Counted from the stretch's first letter, positions 26,454 to 35,360 are shown. The stretch: DNA of 64,000 nucleotides from Pseudonocardia sp. MH-G8 (GCF_002262885.1 NZ_NKYF01000024.1:1-64000), one strand, 5' to 3'. Notes: a model not told the origin generated them from the letters alone. Program-made: numbers and translations.

Positions 26454-28061
26454 TCAGGGCGTCAGGGCGAAGCCGTCGTAACCCGAGTCCGCCACCTCGG
26501 CGCACCGGCGGGCGTAGGCCGCGAAACCGCCTGCGTAGGGCAGGAACACCCGCGGCTTACCCGGGACGTTGGCCCCGAGGTACCACGAGCTCGCGGCCAG
26601 CGGCAGGAGCGTCGCGTGCGCCGCCTCGTCCACGTGCTCGCCCCAGGCCTGCTCGGCCTCCTCCGTGGCCTCGATCCGGTCCAGCTCGGCCTCGCGCAGG
26701 TGGGCGATGCAGTCGGCGATCCAGTCCACGTGCTGCTCGATGGAGGTGGGCATGTTCGTGAGCACCGACGGGCTGCCCGGCCCGGTGATCGTGAACATGT
26801 TCGGGAAGCCCGCGACCTGGAGACCGAGGTACGTGCGCGGGCCGTCGGCCCACTTCTCCCGCAGCGACCGCCCGCCGGTGCCCCGGATGTCCATGGCGAG
26901 CAGGGGCCCGGTCAGGGCGTCGAAACCGGTGGCGAACACGAGGCGGTCGAGGGGGTGGGTCCCCGCCGTCGTGCGCAGCCCGTCCGGCGTGATCTCGACG
27001 ATCGGCGTCGCGCGCACGTCGACGAGCGTGACGTCGTCGCGGTTGTAGGTCTCGAAGTAGTCGGTGTCGATCGGCGGGCGCTTGGTGGCGAACGGGTGGT
27101 CACGCGGCACGAGCTTCTCGGCCGTCGCCGGGTCGCGCACGATCTCGCGGATCTTGGCGCGGAGGAACTCCGAGGCCGTGTCGTTGGCCTCCTTGCTGGT
27201 GAGGAGGTCGGCGAAGGTCGCCCGGAACCGTAGGCCACCGCGTTCCCAGGCCGCCTCGTAGACGGCGCGGCGCTCCTCCTCCGAGACCGACAGCGCGGGC
27301 CGGTCGGAGACGTCGAAGGGGTGGCCGTTGGTCGAGGCGCGCTGCGTGCGCCGGATCGCCTCGTAATCGTCCTTGACCTCGCGCTGGAACGACGCCTCCA
27401 TCGCCCCGTTGCGCGCCGGGATGCTGTAGTTCGCCGTCCGCTGGAAGACCGTGAGGTGCCGCGCCTGCTCGGCGATCACCGGGATGGCCTGGATGCCCGT
27501 GGACCCCGTTCCGACGACGCCCACCCGCAGGCCGGTGAAGTCGACGCCCTCGTGCGGCCACCGGCCGGTGTGGAACCACCGGCCCCGGAACGAATCGAGC
27601 CCCGGGATCTCCGGGACGTTCGCCGCGGACAGGCACCCGACCGCGGTGACGAGGAACCGGGCCGTGAAGCGCTCACCGTCGGTGGTGCGCAGCCGCCAGC
27701 GGCCGGCGTCGGCGTCGAAGACCGCCTCGGCCACCCGCGTGCCGAAACGGATGTCGCGGCGCAGGTCGAACCGGTCGGCGACGTGGTCGAGGTAGCGCAG
27801 GATCTCCGGCTGCTCGGGATAGCGCTCGCTCCACTCCCACTCCTGCTGCAGGTCCTCGTCGAACGAGTAGGAGTAGTAGTAGCTCTCGGAGTCGCACCGG
27901 GCACCCGGGTAGCGGTTCCAGTACCAGGTACCGCCGACGCCGTCGCCCGCCTCGAGCACCGCCGTGCGGAGGCCGAGGCCCCGCAGCCGGTGGAGCATGT
28001 ACAGGCCCGAGAAGCCGGCACCGACGACCACGGCGTCCAGGTCGCGCTCCGCCTCACCCAT
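26454..28061 (-). CDS. Baeyer-Villiger flavin monooxygenase (cyclohexanone-monooxygenase-like)
   Basis: A 535-residue two-dinucleotide-fold FAD/NADPH enzyme. The FAD site GAGFSG is at 14-19, followed by GDGVGGTWYWNRYPGARCD. The BVMO fingerprint F-x-G-x-x-x-H-x-x-x-W reads FRGRWFHTGRWP (about 162-173). The NADPH site GVVGTGSTGIQAIP follows near 187. It inserts oxygen next to a ketone to make an ester or lactone. It is divergent from an alpha/beta hydrolase, which would hydrolyse the product. The 69-bp gap must carry both promoters. Confidence 0.93.
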   Translation of the reverse strand: MGEAERDLDAVVVGAGFSGLYMLHRLRGLGLRTAVLEAGDGVGGTWYWNRYPGARCDSESYYYSYSFDEDLQQEWEWSERYPEQPEILRYLDHVADRFDLRRDIRFGTRVAEAVFDADAGRWRLRTTDGERFTARFLVTAVGCLSAANVPEIPGLDSFRGRWFHTGRWPHEGVDFTGLRVGVVGTGSTGIQAIPVIAEQARHLTVFQRTANYSIPARNGAMEASFQREVKDDYEAIRRTQRASTNGHPFDVSDRPALSVSEEERRAVYEAAWERGGLRFRATFADLLTSKEANDTASEFLRAKIREIVRDPATAEKLVPRDHPFATKRPPIDTDYFETYNRDDVTLVDVRATPIVEITPDGLRTTAGTHPLDRLVFATGFDALTGPLLAMDIRGTGGRSLREKWADGPRTYLGLQVAGFPNMFTITGPGSPSVLTNMPTSIEQHVDWIADCIAHLREAELDRIEATEEAEQAWGEHVDEAAHATLLPLAASSWYLGANVPGKPRVFLPYAGGFAAYARRCAEVADSGYDGFALTP

Positions 28062-28130
28062 TCCGCCTCCGTGGATCGTTGGGCATGCTCAACAACTGCC
28101 ACCGTATGCACCGACCCGCTGGAGGGACCA

Positions 28131-29057
28131 GTGCCACCGCTCGACCCGCAGTTCCGTGCAGTGCTCGACCGGCTCGAGGAGACCGGGGCCGTTCCCCTGG
28201 TCCGCGGGACCGCGCAGGAGACCAGGAGCCACTACCGGTCGCTCGCGATGGCCCGCCGCGGGGGCGACTACCAGCCGGAACCGGTCGCCGACGTCGAGGA
28301 CCGCGCGCTCGACGGGCCGGGCGGCCGGCTCCCGGTGCGGGTCTACCGCCCGCTCGAGGACCGCGGGCGGATCGTCACCTACCTGCACGGTGGGGGTTGG
28401 GTGGTCGGCGACCTCGACACCCACGACCCCGTGTGCCGGCGGGTGGCCAACGCGGTGGGCGCCACCGTGGTCGCGGTCGACTACCGGCTGGCCCCGGAAC
28501 ACCCGCACCCCGCGCCCCTCGACGACGCGACGGCCGCGCTCGTGTGGACCGCGAGCACGTTCCCGGGCAGGCCACACGTCGTGGCCGGGGACAGCGCGGG
28601 GGCGTCCCTCGCCGCGGGAGCGGCGCTGCGGGCCCGCGACGAGGGCGGACCGGCGCTGGCCGCCCAGCTGCTGGTCTACCCGTGCACGGACCCGAGCATG
28701 GGGATGGCATCGGTCCGGGAGAACGGCGAGGGGTACTTCCTCACCCGCGCCGACCTGGACTGGTTCTACGACCAGTACCTCCCCACCCCGGCGCAGCGGT
28801 CGGACCCGACCGTCGCCCTGCTGCACGCGGCCGACCTGACCGGCCTTCCGCCCGCCGTGGTCGTCACGGCCGAGTTCGACCCCCTGCGCGACGAGGGCGA
28901 CGCCTACGCCGAGCGGCTGCGCGCGGCCGGCGTGCCGGTGCGCCACCTGCCCGGGCCGGGGCTCATCCACGGCTACTTCGCCTTCCTCGGCGTGGTGGAC
29001 GGGGCGGACGACCGCAGCCGCGACGCGCTGGCCGCCCTGGACGACCTGCTGGCCTGA
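28131..29057 (+). CDS. HSL-family alpha/beta hydrolase (esterase)
   Basis: A 308-residue esterase of the hormone-sensitive-lipase group: the oxyanion motif HGGG is at about 86-89 (YLHGGGWVVGD), the nucleophile Ser in AGDSAGASLA (about 155), Asp in TAEFDPLRDEG (about 249) and His in LIHGYFAF (about 279). The GTG start has GGAGGG 5 bases upstream. A role in opening the ester made by the divergent Baeyer-Villiger enzyme is the natural inference from the pairing. Confidence 0.9.
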   Translation: MPPLDPQFRAVLDRLEETGAVPLVRGTAQETRSHYRSLAMARRGGDYQPEPVADVEDRALDGPGGRLPVRVYRPLEDRGRIVTYLHGGGWVVGDLDTHDPVCRRVANAVGATVVAVDYRLAPEHPHPAPLDDATAALVWTASTFPGRPHVVAGDSAGASLAAGAALRARDEGGPALAAQLLVYPCTDPSMGMASVRENGEGYFLTRADLDWFYDQYLPTPAQRSDPTVALLHAADLTGLPPAVVVTAEFDPLRDEGDAYAERLRAAGVPVRHLPGPGLIHGYFAFLGVVDGADDRSRDALAALDDLLA

Positions 29058-29072
29058 GCAGCTGCTGAAGCG

Positions 29073-29195
29073 GCGGCGGTGGTGGTGACGTTCCCGAACC
29101 GCTCCGACAACGGCCTTGATCAGTGAATGAGGGACATGAGCCGCACCCCTGCAGCCCATGTCCCGATCCCGCCGATCATGAGGGTGGACACGCCT
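29073..29195. repeat. Dispersed repeat, partner of the 46.4-46.5 kb sequence
   Basis: This 120-bp stretch matches the reverse complement of 46411-46540 at roughly 80% identity, without large gaps. Longest shared blocks are CCGCACCCCTGCAGCCCATG (29141-29160) and GCCGATCATGAGG (29171-29183). Neither copy encodes a visible protein. It belongs to a non-coding dispersed repeat or the remnant of a larger element. Confidence 0.75.
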
Positions 29196-29261
29196 CCGGT
29201 CGACACGAGCTGTACCGCCCGCGGGGTTGGGGACGGGCCCGGGCGGCCCGCGGCGGCCGAT

Positions 29262-29385
29262 GATCGTTGCGAGATCCACCGGATCGCCCCGCGGAGGGCG
29301 ATCCCTTCGATCTCGGAAGGATCGATCGTTGCGAGATCGAGCTGATCGCCCTGGGCGGGGCGAACAGCTGGATCTCGGAAAGATC
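29262..29385. repeat. Tandem pair of 62-bp hairpin-forming (REP-like) units
   Basis: Two imperfect 62-bp copies, 29262-29323 and 29324-29385, both begin GATCGTTGCGAGATC and end with GATCTCGGAA(A/G)(A/G)ATC. Each is a nested palindrome: CGAGATC pairs with GATCTCG on the outside. Inside, GGATCGCCC pairs with GGGCGATCC in copy 1, and AGCTGATCGCC pairs with GGCGAACAGCT (one mismatch) in copy 2. The compensating differences point to conservation of the folded structure. Confidence 0.75.
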
Positions 29386-29477
29386 TTGCTCGCGAGGGCT
29401 GTTCCTCGGCGTGGGCCGACGACCGCAGCCGGGATGCCCTCGCGACTCGCCGGCCTGGTGGAGCAGGTCCGGCCAGG

Positions 29478-29615
29478 TTCCACGAGGCGTCCGAATGGCT
29501 CGCCCGCGGTCTCGGCGCTCCGCTGATCGAGACGCCGGGGGCACACGTACCCCAGTTCACGGATCCGCTGGCGTTGGCGGAGACACTGCGCCCGATCCTG
29601 GCGGGCCGGCGCTGA
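29478..29615 (+). pseudogene. Alpha/beta hydrolase C-terminal remnant
   Basis: A 45-residue open frame reads FHEASEWLARGLGAPLIETP and then GAHVPQFTDPLALAETLRPI before its stop. It has the pattern of the last two helices of an alpha/beta hydrolase, with the catalytic-His region (PGAHVP). Nothing upstream belongs to it. The remaining parts of 29058-29621 are the two repeats listed above. Confidence 0.6.
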
Positions 29616-29621
29616 CGGCCC

Positions 29622-30626
29622 TCAGCCGAGGGCGCGCTCCAGTTCCGGTACGAGCCGGTCGAGGGCGTGCTCGATGCCCAGGACCATCGGCGAGCGCAGG
29701 ACGCTCACCGTGATGAGGTCGACCGGGATGTAGCGGCCCTCGCGCACCGTGGGCACCCCCGCGAACACCGGGAGCGACTCGAGCTGCGCCTGCACCGAGG
29801 GCGAGATGTGCGCCATCAGCACCACGTCGGCGTCGAGCGAGGACGCGAGTTCGTAGCTGAGGTCGGCCTGGCCTGCGTCGCCCCGCGTCGTCAGCTGCGC
29901 CGGTTCCGGCGACGGCACGAGCCCGAGCTCGGCGACCATCCGCAGGGCGAAGTCGTCCGGGTCGACGATCGAGGTGATCCGGCCGGCCTCGTAGTTGAAG
30001 GAGAGGGTGAACGTCCGGCCGCGCCACGACGGGTGCGCGGCCACGACGCCGGCGATCCGGTCCTGGAGCCCCGACACGACGGCGGCCGCACGCTGCTCCT
30101 CGCCCATGGCCTCGCCGATGAGCGCCGCCTGCTCCTGCCAGGTGTCCACGTAGGACCCGTGCCGGTAGGTCACCACGGGCGCGATCTCCGACAGCCGCGC
30201 GACCTCGGCCTCGATGCCGAAGTAGGTGCCGGCGAGGATCAGGTCCGGCCGCAACGCGGCGATCTGCTCGTAGGGGATGCCCTGCGCCGTGTCGAGGACG
30301 GTGACCTCGCGCCCGGCGATCCGGTCCTCCAGGTAGGGCTCGACGCCCGGCGCGTAGTAGCTCTTCGGCATGCCGACGGGGGCGACGTCGAGAGCCAGCA
30401 CGACCTCCGCCTCCCGGCCCAGGGTGACGATCCGCTGCGGCTTCGCCGGGATCTCGACGGGCCCCAGCGCGGTGTCCACCCGCCGCGGGAAGCCCGCCGC
30501 CGGGGCCGTCGTGCCCGCAGCCTCCCGCGGGGCGCCGCAGCCGGCGAGCGCGCCGGCCAGCAGCAGGCCCCCGGCGAGGAACCCGCGACGGGAGGGACCG
30601 ACCGCGGGAGGCGGGATGGTTCTCAC
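29622..30626 (-). CDS. Iron-siderophore ABC transporter substrate-binding lipoprotein
   Basis: A 334-residue FecB/FepB-type binding protein. The N-terminus carries a twin-arginine signal with a lipobox (SRRGFLAGGLLLAGALAGCG). Then follow AKPQRIVTLGREAEVVLALD and YEQIAALRPDLILAG, typical of the class III binding-protein fold with a single bridging helix. It would capture a ferric siderophore outside the membrane. No permease or ATPase lies alongside, so it must work with a transporter elsewhere. The GTG start is 26 bp from a DtxR/IdeR-type iron box. Confidence 0.92.
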   Translation of the reverse strand: MRTIPPPAVGPSRRGFLAGGLLLAGALAGCGAPREAAGTTAPAAGFPRRVDTALGPVEIPAKPQRIVTLGREAEVVLALDVAPVGMPKSYYAPGVEPYLEDRIAGREVTVLDTAQGIPYEQIAALRPDLILAGTYFGIEAEVARLSEIAPVVTYRHGSYVDTWQEQAALIGEAMGEEQRAAAVVSGLQDRIAGVVAAHPSWRGRTFTLSFNYEAGRITSIVDPDDFALRMVAELGLVPSPEPAQLTTRGDAGQADLSYELASSLDADVVLMAHISPSVQAQLESLPVFAGVPTVREGRYIPVDLITVSVLRSPMVLGIEHALDRLVPELERALG

Positions 30627-30651
30627 GGGACGGCCCCCAGATCGATCCTCG

Positions 30652-30670
30652 GTAGGTTAGAGGAGCCTAA
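30652..30670. promoter_or_regulatory. DtxR/IdeR-type iron box
   Basis: GTAGGTTAGAGGAGCCTAA agrees with the 19-bp consensus TTAGGTTAGGCTAACCTAA at 14 positions and keeps both outer half-sites. It is also an inverted repeat AGGTTAG-6-CTAACCT at 30654-30673. Its place 26 bp before the siderophore-binding gene fits repression by iron-loaded IdeR. Confidence 0.75.
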
Positions 30671-30693
30671 CCTGACCGACCTGGGGGCGAGCC

Positions 30694-31722
30694 TCAGGGA
30701 GAGCCGACCGAGACGAGCACCTTCACCTGCCGCGGGTCCGAGGACGCCGCGAACGCCTCGGCGGCGCGTTCCAGCGGGAACACCCCGGTGACGAGCTCGT
30801 CCGCCGCCACGACACCGGAGGCCAGCAGCGCGATCGCGTGCTCGACGTCCTCCCGGACGTACATGAGGCTGCCGATCACGGAGATCTCCCGGTCCTGCAC
30901 GAGGTGCAGCGGGATCGACGTGGCGCCCGCGGCGATGCCGACCACCACCACCGTGCCGCCCTTGTCGACGAGCTCGACGGCCTGGGCCATGGAGCTCGCG
31001 GTGGCGACGCAGTCGAAGACGACGTCGGCGCCGGGCACCGCCGCGGCGACGAGCCCGATCGCGTCCGGCGCGTCGGCGCGCACGCCCACGTCCGCACCGA
31101 GCCGACGGGCCCGCTCCAGCTTCTCCGGCAGGACGTCGGTGACGACCACGGTCTCGGCGCCCGCCGCGCGGGCGGCGACCAGCACGAGCAACCCGATCGG
31201 GCCCGCGCCGAGCACGACCACCCGGCTGCCGGCACGGACGCCCGCCCTGCGCACGGCGTGCACCGGGGTGGCGAGCGGCTCGACGAGGGCGGCGAGCTCG
31301 TCGGACATGTCGTCGGGCAGCTTGTGCAGCCGGTCACCCGCCACGACGAACGCGTCGGACATCCCGCCGGGCGTCTGGCAGCCGAAGACGGCCAGGTTGC
31401 GGCAGATGTTGTACCGACCGTCGCGGCACTGCCGGCACTGCCCGCAGACGAGGTTGGGCTCGAGCACGACGCGATCACCCGCCGCGAGGGCCGTGACCCC
31501 CTCCCCCACCTGCTCGACGACGCCGACCACCTCGTGGCCGGGTCGGTAGGGCCGGTCGATGAAGGGGTGGTGGCCGGCGGCGGCGTGGACGTCGGTGCCG
31601 CAGATGCCCACGAGCCTGCTCGCGACCAGCACCTCCCCCGCCCCGGGCGGACCGGGCCGGGGAACGTCCTCCACCCGGATGTCGTCGCTGGACGTCACGA
31701 CGACCTGGCGCATCCTGCCCAT
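30694..31722 (-). CDS. Zinc-dependent alcohol/polyol dehydrogenase
   Basis: A 342-residue medium-chain dehydrogenase. The catalytic-zinc ligands are in GICGTDVHA and GHEVVG. The structural-zinc cysteines are CGQCRQCRDGRYNIC, and the Rossmann motif is VVLGAGPIGLL near 170. It oxidises a secondary alcohol or polyol with NAD(P). It is the fourth and last gene after the ribose-type ABC genes (20 bp after the binding protein), so the imported substrate is probably oxidised here first. The start ATG 31722 has AAAGGG upstream. ATG 31713 is also possible. Confidence 0.92.
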   Translation of the reverse strand: MGRMRQVVVTSSDDIRVEDVPRPGPPGAGEVLVASRLVGICGTDVHAAAGHHPFIDRPYRPGHEVVGVVEQVGEGVTALAAGDRVVLEPNLVCGQCRQCRDGRYNICRNLAVFGCQTPGGMSDAFVVAGDRLHKLPDDMSDELAALVEPLATPVHAVRRAGVRAGSRVVVLGAGPIGLLVLVAARAAGAETVVVTDVLPEKLERARRLGADVGVRADAPDAIGLVAAAVPGADVVFDCVATASSMAQAVELVDKGGTVVVVGIAAGATSIPLHLVQDREISVIGSLMYVREDVEHAIALLASGVVAADELVTGVFPLERAAEAFAASSDPRQVKVLVSVGSP

Positions 31723-31742
31723 CGGTTCAGCCCTTTCCGAGC

Positions 31743-32750
31743 TCAGAAGATGCTTTCCGGGTTGTAGAACTCGCCGACGTTCTCGCAGCCGATGCCGGCG
31801 GCCTGGGTCAGCGAGGTCGGCTCGACGGTCGCGGGGTCGATCTCACCGGTGGCGACGCCCACGGCGATGTCGAACACCTGGTCCGCCGCGATGCTGGGCG
31901 AGTTCAGGCCGGTGGAGACGTACTGCCCGGTGCACCCACCCTCGGAGATCTCGGCGAGGGCTTCCTTCTGACCGTCGGCGGCCGCCGCCACGAGCGTGGT
32001 CGTGTTGCCCTGGTTGCGCAGCACGCTGAGGGCGCCGAGCGCCATCGCGTCGTTCAGGCCGAGGACGAGGTCGGTGTCCGGGTGCGCCGCCAGCATCGAC
32101 TCGGTGGCGGGCACGGCCTCCTCCTGGGTGTAGGTGGCCGTGGCGGAGGCGACGACCTCGGCGGTGACCCCGCCCTCGGTCAGCCCGGCGAGGAACCCCT
32201 CCTGGCGGGCCGGGCCGACGATCTCGTCGTTCGGGCCGCCGTTGAGGATCGCGACCTGGATGCTCGCTCCCTGGCCGAGCCGCTGCGCGGTCAGCAGCCC
32301 CGACAGCCTGCCGATCTCGTGGTTGTCCGACTGCACCGCGGTGAGGCCGACCTCCGGCACCCCGGTGTCGACGAACAGCACGGGGACCTCACCGGCCGCC
32401 TGCTCGAGCTGCGTGCGCTGGGTCTCCGGGCTGATCGCGTTGACCACGAGGGCGTCCACGCCCTGCGAGAGCATCGCCTGCACCTGGTTGAGCTGCGTGA
32501 CGGGGTCGCCGCCCGCGTTCTGGAACAGCAGCTCGAAACCGTCCTCCTGCGCCCGCTGCTGGGCCATGGCTTCCATCGCCGCGTAGAACGGGGCGTCCAT
32601 CTGCCGCTGGGCGAAACCGATCTTCACCTCGGAGGCGGGCTTCGCCTCCTGCTGCTGGGCGGGGTCCGACCCCGAGCCGGTCGTGCCGCAGGCGGACAGC
32701 ACGACCATCGATGTGGCGGCCGCGAGGGCCAGTAGCCGGGTGGTGCGCAT
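31743..32750 (-). CDS. Ribose-type sugar ABC transporter substrate-binding lipoprotein
   Basis: A 335-residue periplasmic-binding-protein-1 (RbsB-like) protein with a lipoprotein signal (LLALAAATSMVVLSACGTTG, Cys21). The family opening VKIGFAQRQMDAPFYAAMEA is followed by two lobes, including VDALVVNAISPETQRTQLEQ and GLNDAMALGAL. It binds a monosaccharide, polyol or derivative at the cell surface. It lies 33 bp after the permease gene in an ATPase-permease-binding protein-dehydrogenase operon. Confidence 0.93.
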   Translation of the reverse strand: MRTTRLLALAAATSMVVLSACGTTGSGSDPAQQQEAKPASEVKIGFAQRQMDAPFYAAMEAMAQQRAQEDGFELLFQNAGGDPVTQLNQVQAMLSQGVDALVVNAISPETQRTQLEQAAGEVPVLFVDTGVPEVGLTAVQSDNHEIGRLSGLLTAQRLGQGASIQVAILNGGPNDEIVGPARQEGFLAGLTEGGVTAEVVASATATYTQEEAVPATESMLAAHPDTDLVLGLNDAMALGALSVLRNQGNTTTLVAAAADGQKEALAEISEGGCTGQYVSTGLNSPSIAADQVFDIAVGVATGEIDPATVEPTSLTQAAGIGCENVGEFYNPESIF

Positions 32751-32783
32751 GGAGGATCTCCGGGGAATGGGAAGGGATGGGGA

Positions 32784-33785
32784 TCAGTGGCCGCGCTGGG
32801 GCGAGCCGCGGCCGATCGTGGCCAGCGCCACCGCGAGCAGGATCAGTCCGCCGCGGAACGCGTCCTGGAGGAAGGTCGAGACGTTGAGCAGGACCAGCAG
32901 GTTGGTGATGACGCCGAAGATCACGGTTCCGACGACGGCGCCGAAGACCCGGCCCTGACCGCCGTTCAGCCGCGCGCCGCCGATGACGACGGCGGCGATC
33001 GCGTCGAGCTCGAAGAGCGTGCCCGCGGTCGGGGTGCCTGCCCCCACGCGGGAGGCCAGCAGGAACCCGCCGAGCCCGACGAGCCCGCCGGCGATGACGT
33101 AGACCGACAGCAGGGTGCCGCGCACCGGGATGCCGGACGCCCGCGCGGCCTCCGGCTTGCTGCCGACCGCGTAGACGCGGCGCCCGAAGACCGTGCGGCG
33201 CAGCAGGAACCCCATACCGAGGGCCACCGCGGCCCAGAGCCAGCCCAGCACGGGGATGCCCGCGAACGTGGCCGTGCCGAGCGCGGTGAACGACTCGTCG
33301 GACGGGCGCACCGGCACGCCCTCGGTGTAGGCGTACACGAGCCCGCGGGCGAGGGCGAGCATGCCCAGCGTGACGATGAACGGCTCCAGGGCGCGGAAGG
33401 CGATGAGGAAGCCGTTCACTGCCCCGAGCGCCGCCCCGACCGCGAGCGCCACCACGAGTGCCAGCACGAGGTTCGACCCGCCGAGCCCGACGCAGAGCAC
33501 GGACGCCAGGCCGAGCACCGAGCCGACGCTGATGTCGATGCCGCCCGAGACCACCACGATGAACTGCGCCAGCGCGACGATGCCGATGACCGCCATCTGC
33601 AGCACGAGGTTCTCGAGGTTGCGGCTGGACAGGAACGCGTCGCTCAGCGTGGCCGCGATGATCGCGAGGACGATCAGGATGAGCAGCGGGTACTGGTGGC
33701 GCAGCCAGCCCGTGGCGCGGCCCGCCCACGCTCGCGACGGGGTCGTGGCCGCGCCCGCCTCGACGCTCTTCTCGGTCAGGGTCAT
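32784..33785 (-). CDS. Ribose-type sugar ABC transporter permease
   Basis: A 333-residue permease of the RbsC type with eight to ten membrane helices. It contains VVSGGIDISVGSVLGLASV, the conserved FIVTLGMLALARGL, and the cytoplasmic EAA-like loop YAVGSKPEAARASGIPV. The start ATG overlaps the stop of the ATPase gene (ATGA, 33785-33782). One gene encodes both halves of a homodimeric channel, as usual in this family. Confidence 0.93.
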   Translation of the reverse strand: MTLTEKSVEAGAATTPSRAWAGRATGWLRHQYPLLILIVLAIIAATLSDAFLSSRNLENLVLQMAVIGIVALAQFIVVVSGGIDISVGSVLGLASVLCVGLGGSNLVLALVVALAVGAALGAVNGFLIAFRALEPFIVTLGMLALARGLVYAYTEGVPVRPSDESFTALGTATFAGIPVLGWLWAAVALGMGFLLRRTVFGRRVYAVGSKPEAARASGIPVRGTLLSVYVIAGGLVGLGGFLLASRVGAGTPTAGTLFELDAIAAVVIGGARLNGGQGRVFGAVVGTVIFGVITNLLVLLNVSTFLQDAFRGGLILLAVALATIGRGSPQRGH

Positions 33786-35326
33786 GCTGCTTCTCCTCCG
33801 AGAGCGGCGCGGATGAGGTCCTCGGTGCTGGCGTCGGCGGCGTCGAGCTCGGCGACGACCCGACCGTCGCGCAGCACGAGGACGCGGTGGCAGAGCAGCA
33901 GGGCCTCCTCGGCCTCGCTGGTGACCACGAGGACGGCCTTCTCCTGCCGGGTCAGGTCGTGGATGATCTCGTAGATGTTCAGGCGGGCACCGACGTCGAT
34001 GCCCTTCGTCGGCTCGTCGAGGACGATGACGTCCGGGTCGGCTTCCAGCCATTTCGCCAGGCAGACCTTCTGCTGGTTGCCGCCGGACAGGGTGCGCGTG
34101 GGGGTATCCGGGCCGCCCTTGACCTGGAACCGCTCGATGAGGTCGGTGACCCTGGCGCGCTCGGCGCTGCGGCGGACCACACCGGCCCGGGCGAGCCGGG
34201 GGAGCGTCACGAGGCTGAGGTTCTCCGCGTTGGTGAAGTCGTCGACGAAGCCCTCGCGGCGTCGGTCCTCGGTGAGGTAGGCGATTCCCCTGCGCAGGGC
34301 CGCGCCCGGGGACCGCAGCCGAACGGGCTCCCCGCCGATCTCGACGACGCCGCCCCGCGACGGTCCCTGCCCGGACACCGCCCGCGCCACCGACGACCGG
34401 CCGCTGCCGACGAGGCCGTAGAGGCCGACGACCTCCCCCGCCCCGACGTCGAACGAGACGTCGGTCGCCGAGCCGGCGTGCAGCCCGCGCACCGACAGCG
34501 CGGGCGTGCGGCCCTCGGCGCGGTGCGCGGGAGGGCGCTCCAGCGAGCGCACGGCGTCGCCGATCATCAGGGTGGTGATCTGCTCGGCATCGGTCTCCGC
34601 GGTGCGCAGGACGTCGACGAGCTGCCCGTTGCGCAGCACCGCGATGCGGTCCGACAACGCGAACACCTCGGGCATCCGGTGCGAGACGAACACGACGGCG
34701 GTGCCGGCGGCCTTCTCGACCGCGACCATCTCCTGGACGTCCTTGAAGTGCTCCTCCGTGGTGGAGGCGGTGGTCTCGTCGAGGATCAGCACCTTGTGGG
34801 GCATCACGCGGGCGCGGCTGAGCGCGAGCATCTGGCGCTGGCCGGGCGCCAGTGACCCGGCGAGGCGGCCGGCCGGGACGTCACCGAGGCCGACGTCGCG
34901 CAGCGCCTGGCGCGTCTCCTCGTCGTCGCTGCGCCGCGCGCGGGACCACGCGCGGATGTCGCGACCCGAGCGGAGCCGGTAGAGCCAGACGTTCTCGCCG
35001 ACGGTGAAGTCGTCGATGATCAGCGGCTCCTGGTGCATGAGCAGGATGCCGGCCCGGTCGGCCTCGGCCGGGCTCGTGACCGGCTCCGCGTGGCCCGCCA
35101 CGCGGATCTCGCCGCTGCTGGGGGCCTCCTGCCCGGCCAGGAGCCGGGAGAACGTGGACTTGCCCGCGCCGTTGGCCCCGCAGATCGCGAGCACCTCGCC
35201 GCCGTAGCCGTCCAGGTCCAGGTCCGAGAGCGCCTGGACGCCGGGGTAACTCTTGCCGACACCGCGGGCGGAGAACACGACCTCACCCGTCGGACCGGTC
35301 GCGGAGGACGCACCGTCGCTGGTCAT
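33782..35326 (-). CDS. Ribose-type sugar ABC transporter ATP-binding protein
   Basis: A double ATPase of the RbsA type, about 514 residues from ATG 35326, which has GAGGAGGTG 7 bases upstream. A longer open frame starts at 35383. The first nucleotide domain has Walker A GANGAGKST (50-58) and signature LAPGQRQML. Its Walker B reads LDETTAS, not the common LDEPTA. The second has the degenerate P-loop YGLVGSGRSS typical of RbsA and signature LSGGNQQK with LDEPTKGID. It powers import with the two following genes. A palindromic operator lies 37 bp upstream. Confidence 0.93.
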   Translation of the reverse strand: MTSDGASSATGPTGEVVFSARGVGKSYPGVQALSDLDLDGYGGEVLAICGANGAGKSTFSRLLAGQEAPSSGEIRVAGHAEPVTSPAEADRAGILLMHQEPLIIDDFTVGENVWLYRLRSGRDIRAWSRARRSDDEETRQALRDVGLGDVPAGRLAGSLAPGQRQMLALSRARVMPHKVLILDETTASTTEEHFKDVQEMVAVEKAAGTAVVFVSHRMPEVFALSDRIAVLRNGQLVDVLRTAETDAEQITTLMIGDAVRSLERPPAHRAEGRTPALSVRGLHAGSATDVSFDVGAGEVVGLYGLVGSGRSSVARAVSGQGPSRGGVVEIGGEPVRLRSPGAALRRGIAYLTEDRRREGFVDDFTNAENLSLVTLPRLARAGVVRRSAERARVTDLIERFQVKGGPDTPTRTLSGGNQQKVCLAKWLEADPDVIVLDEPTKGIDVGARLNIYEIIHDLTRQEKAVLVVTSEAEEALLLCHRVLVLRDGRVVAELDAADASTEDLIRAALGGEAA

Positions 35327-35360
35327 CCCCTGCACCTCCTCATGCATGACGACATGGCAG

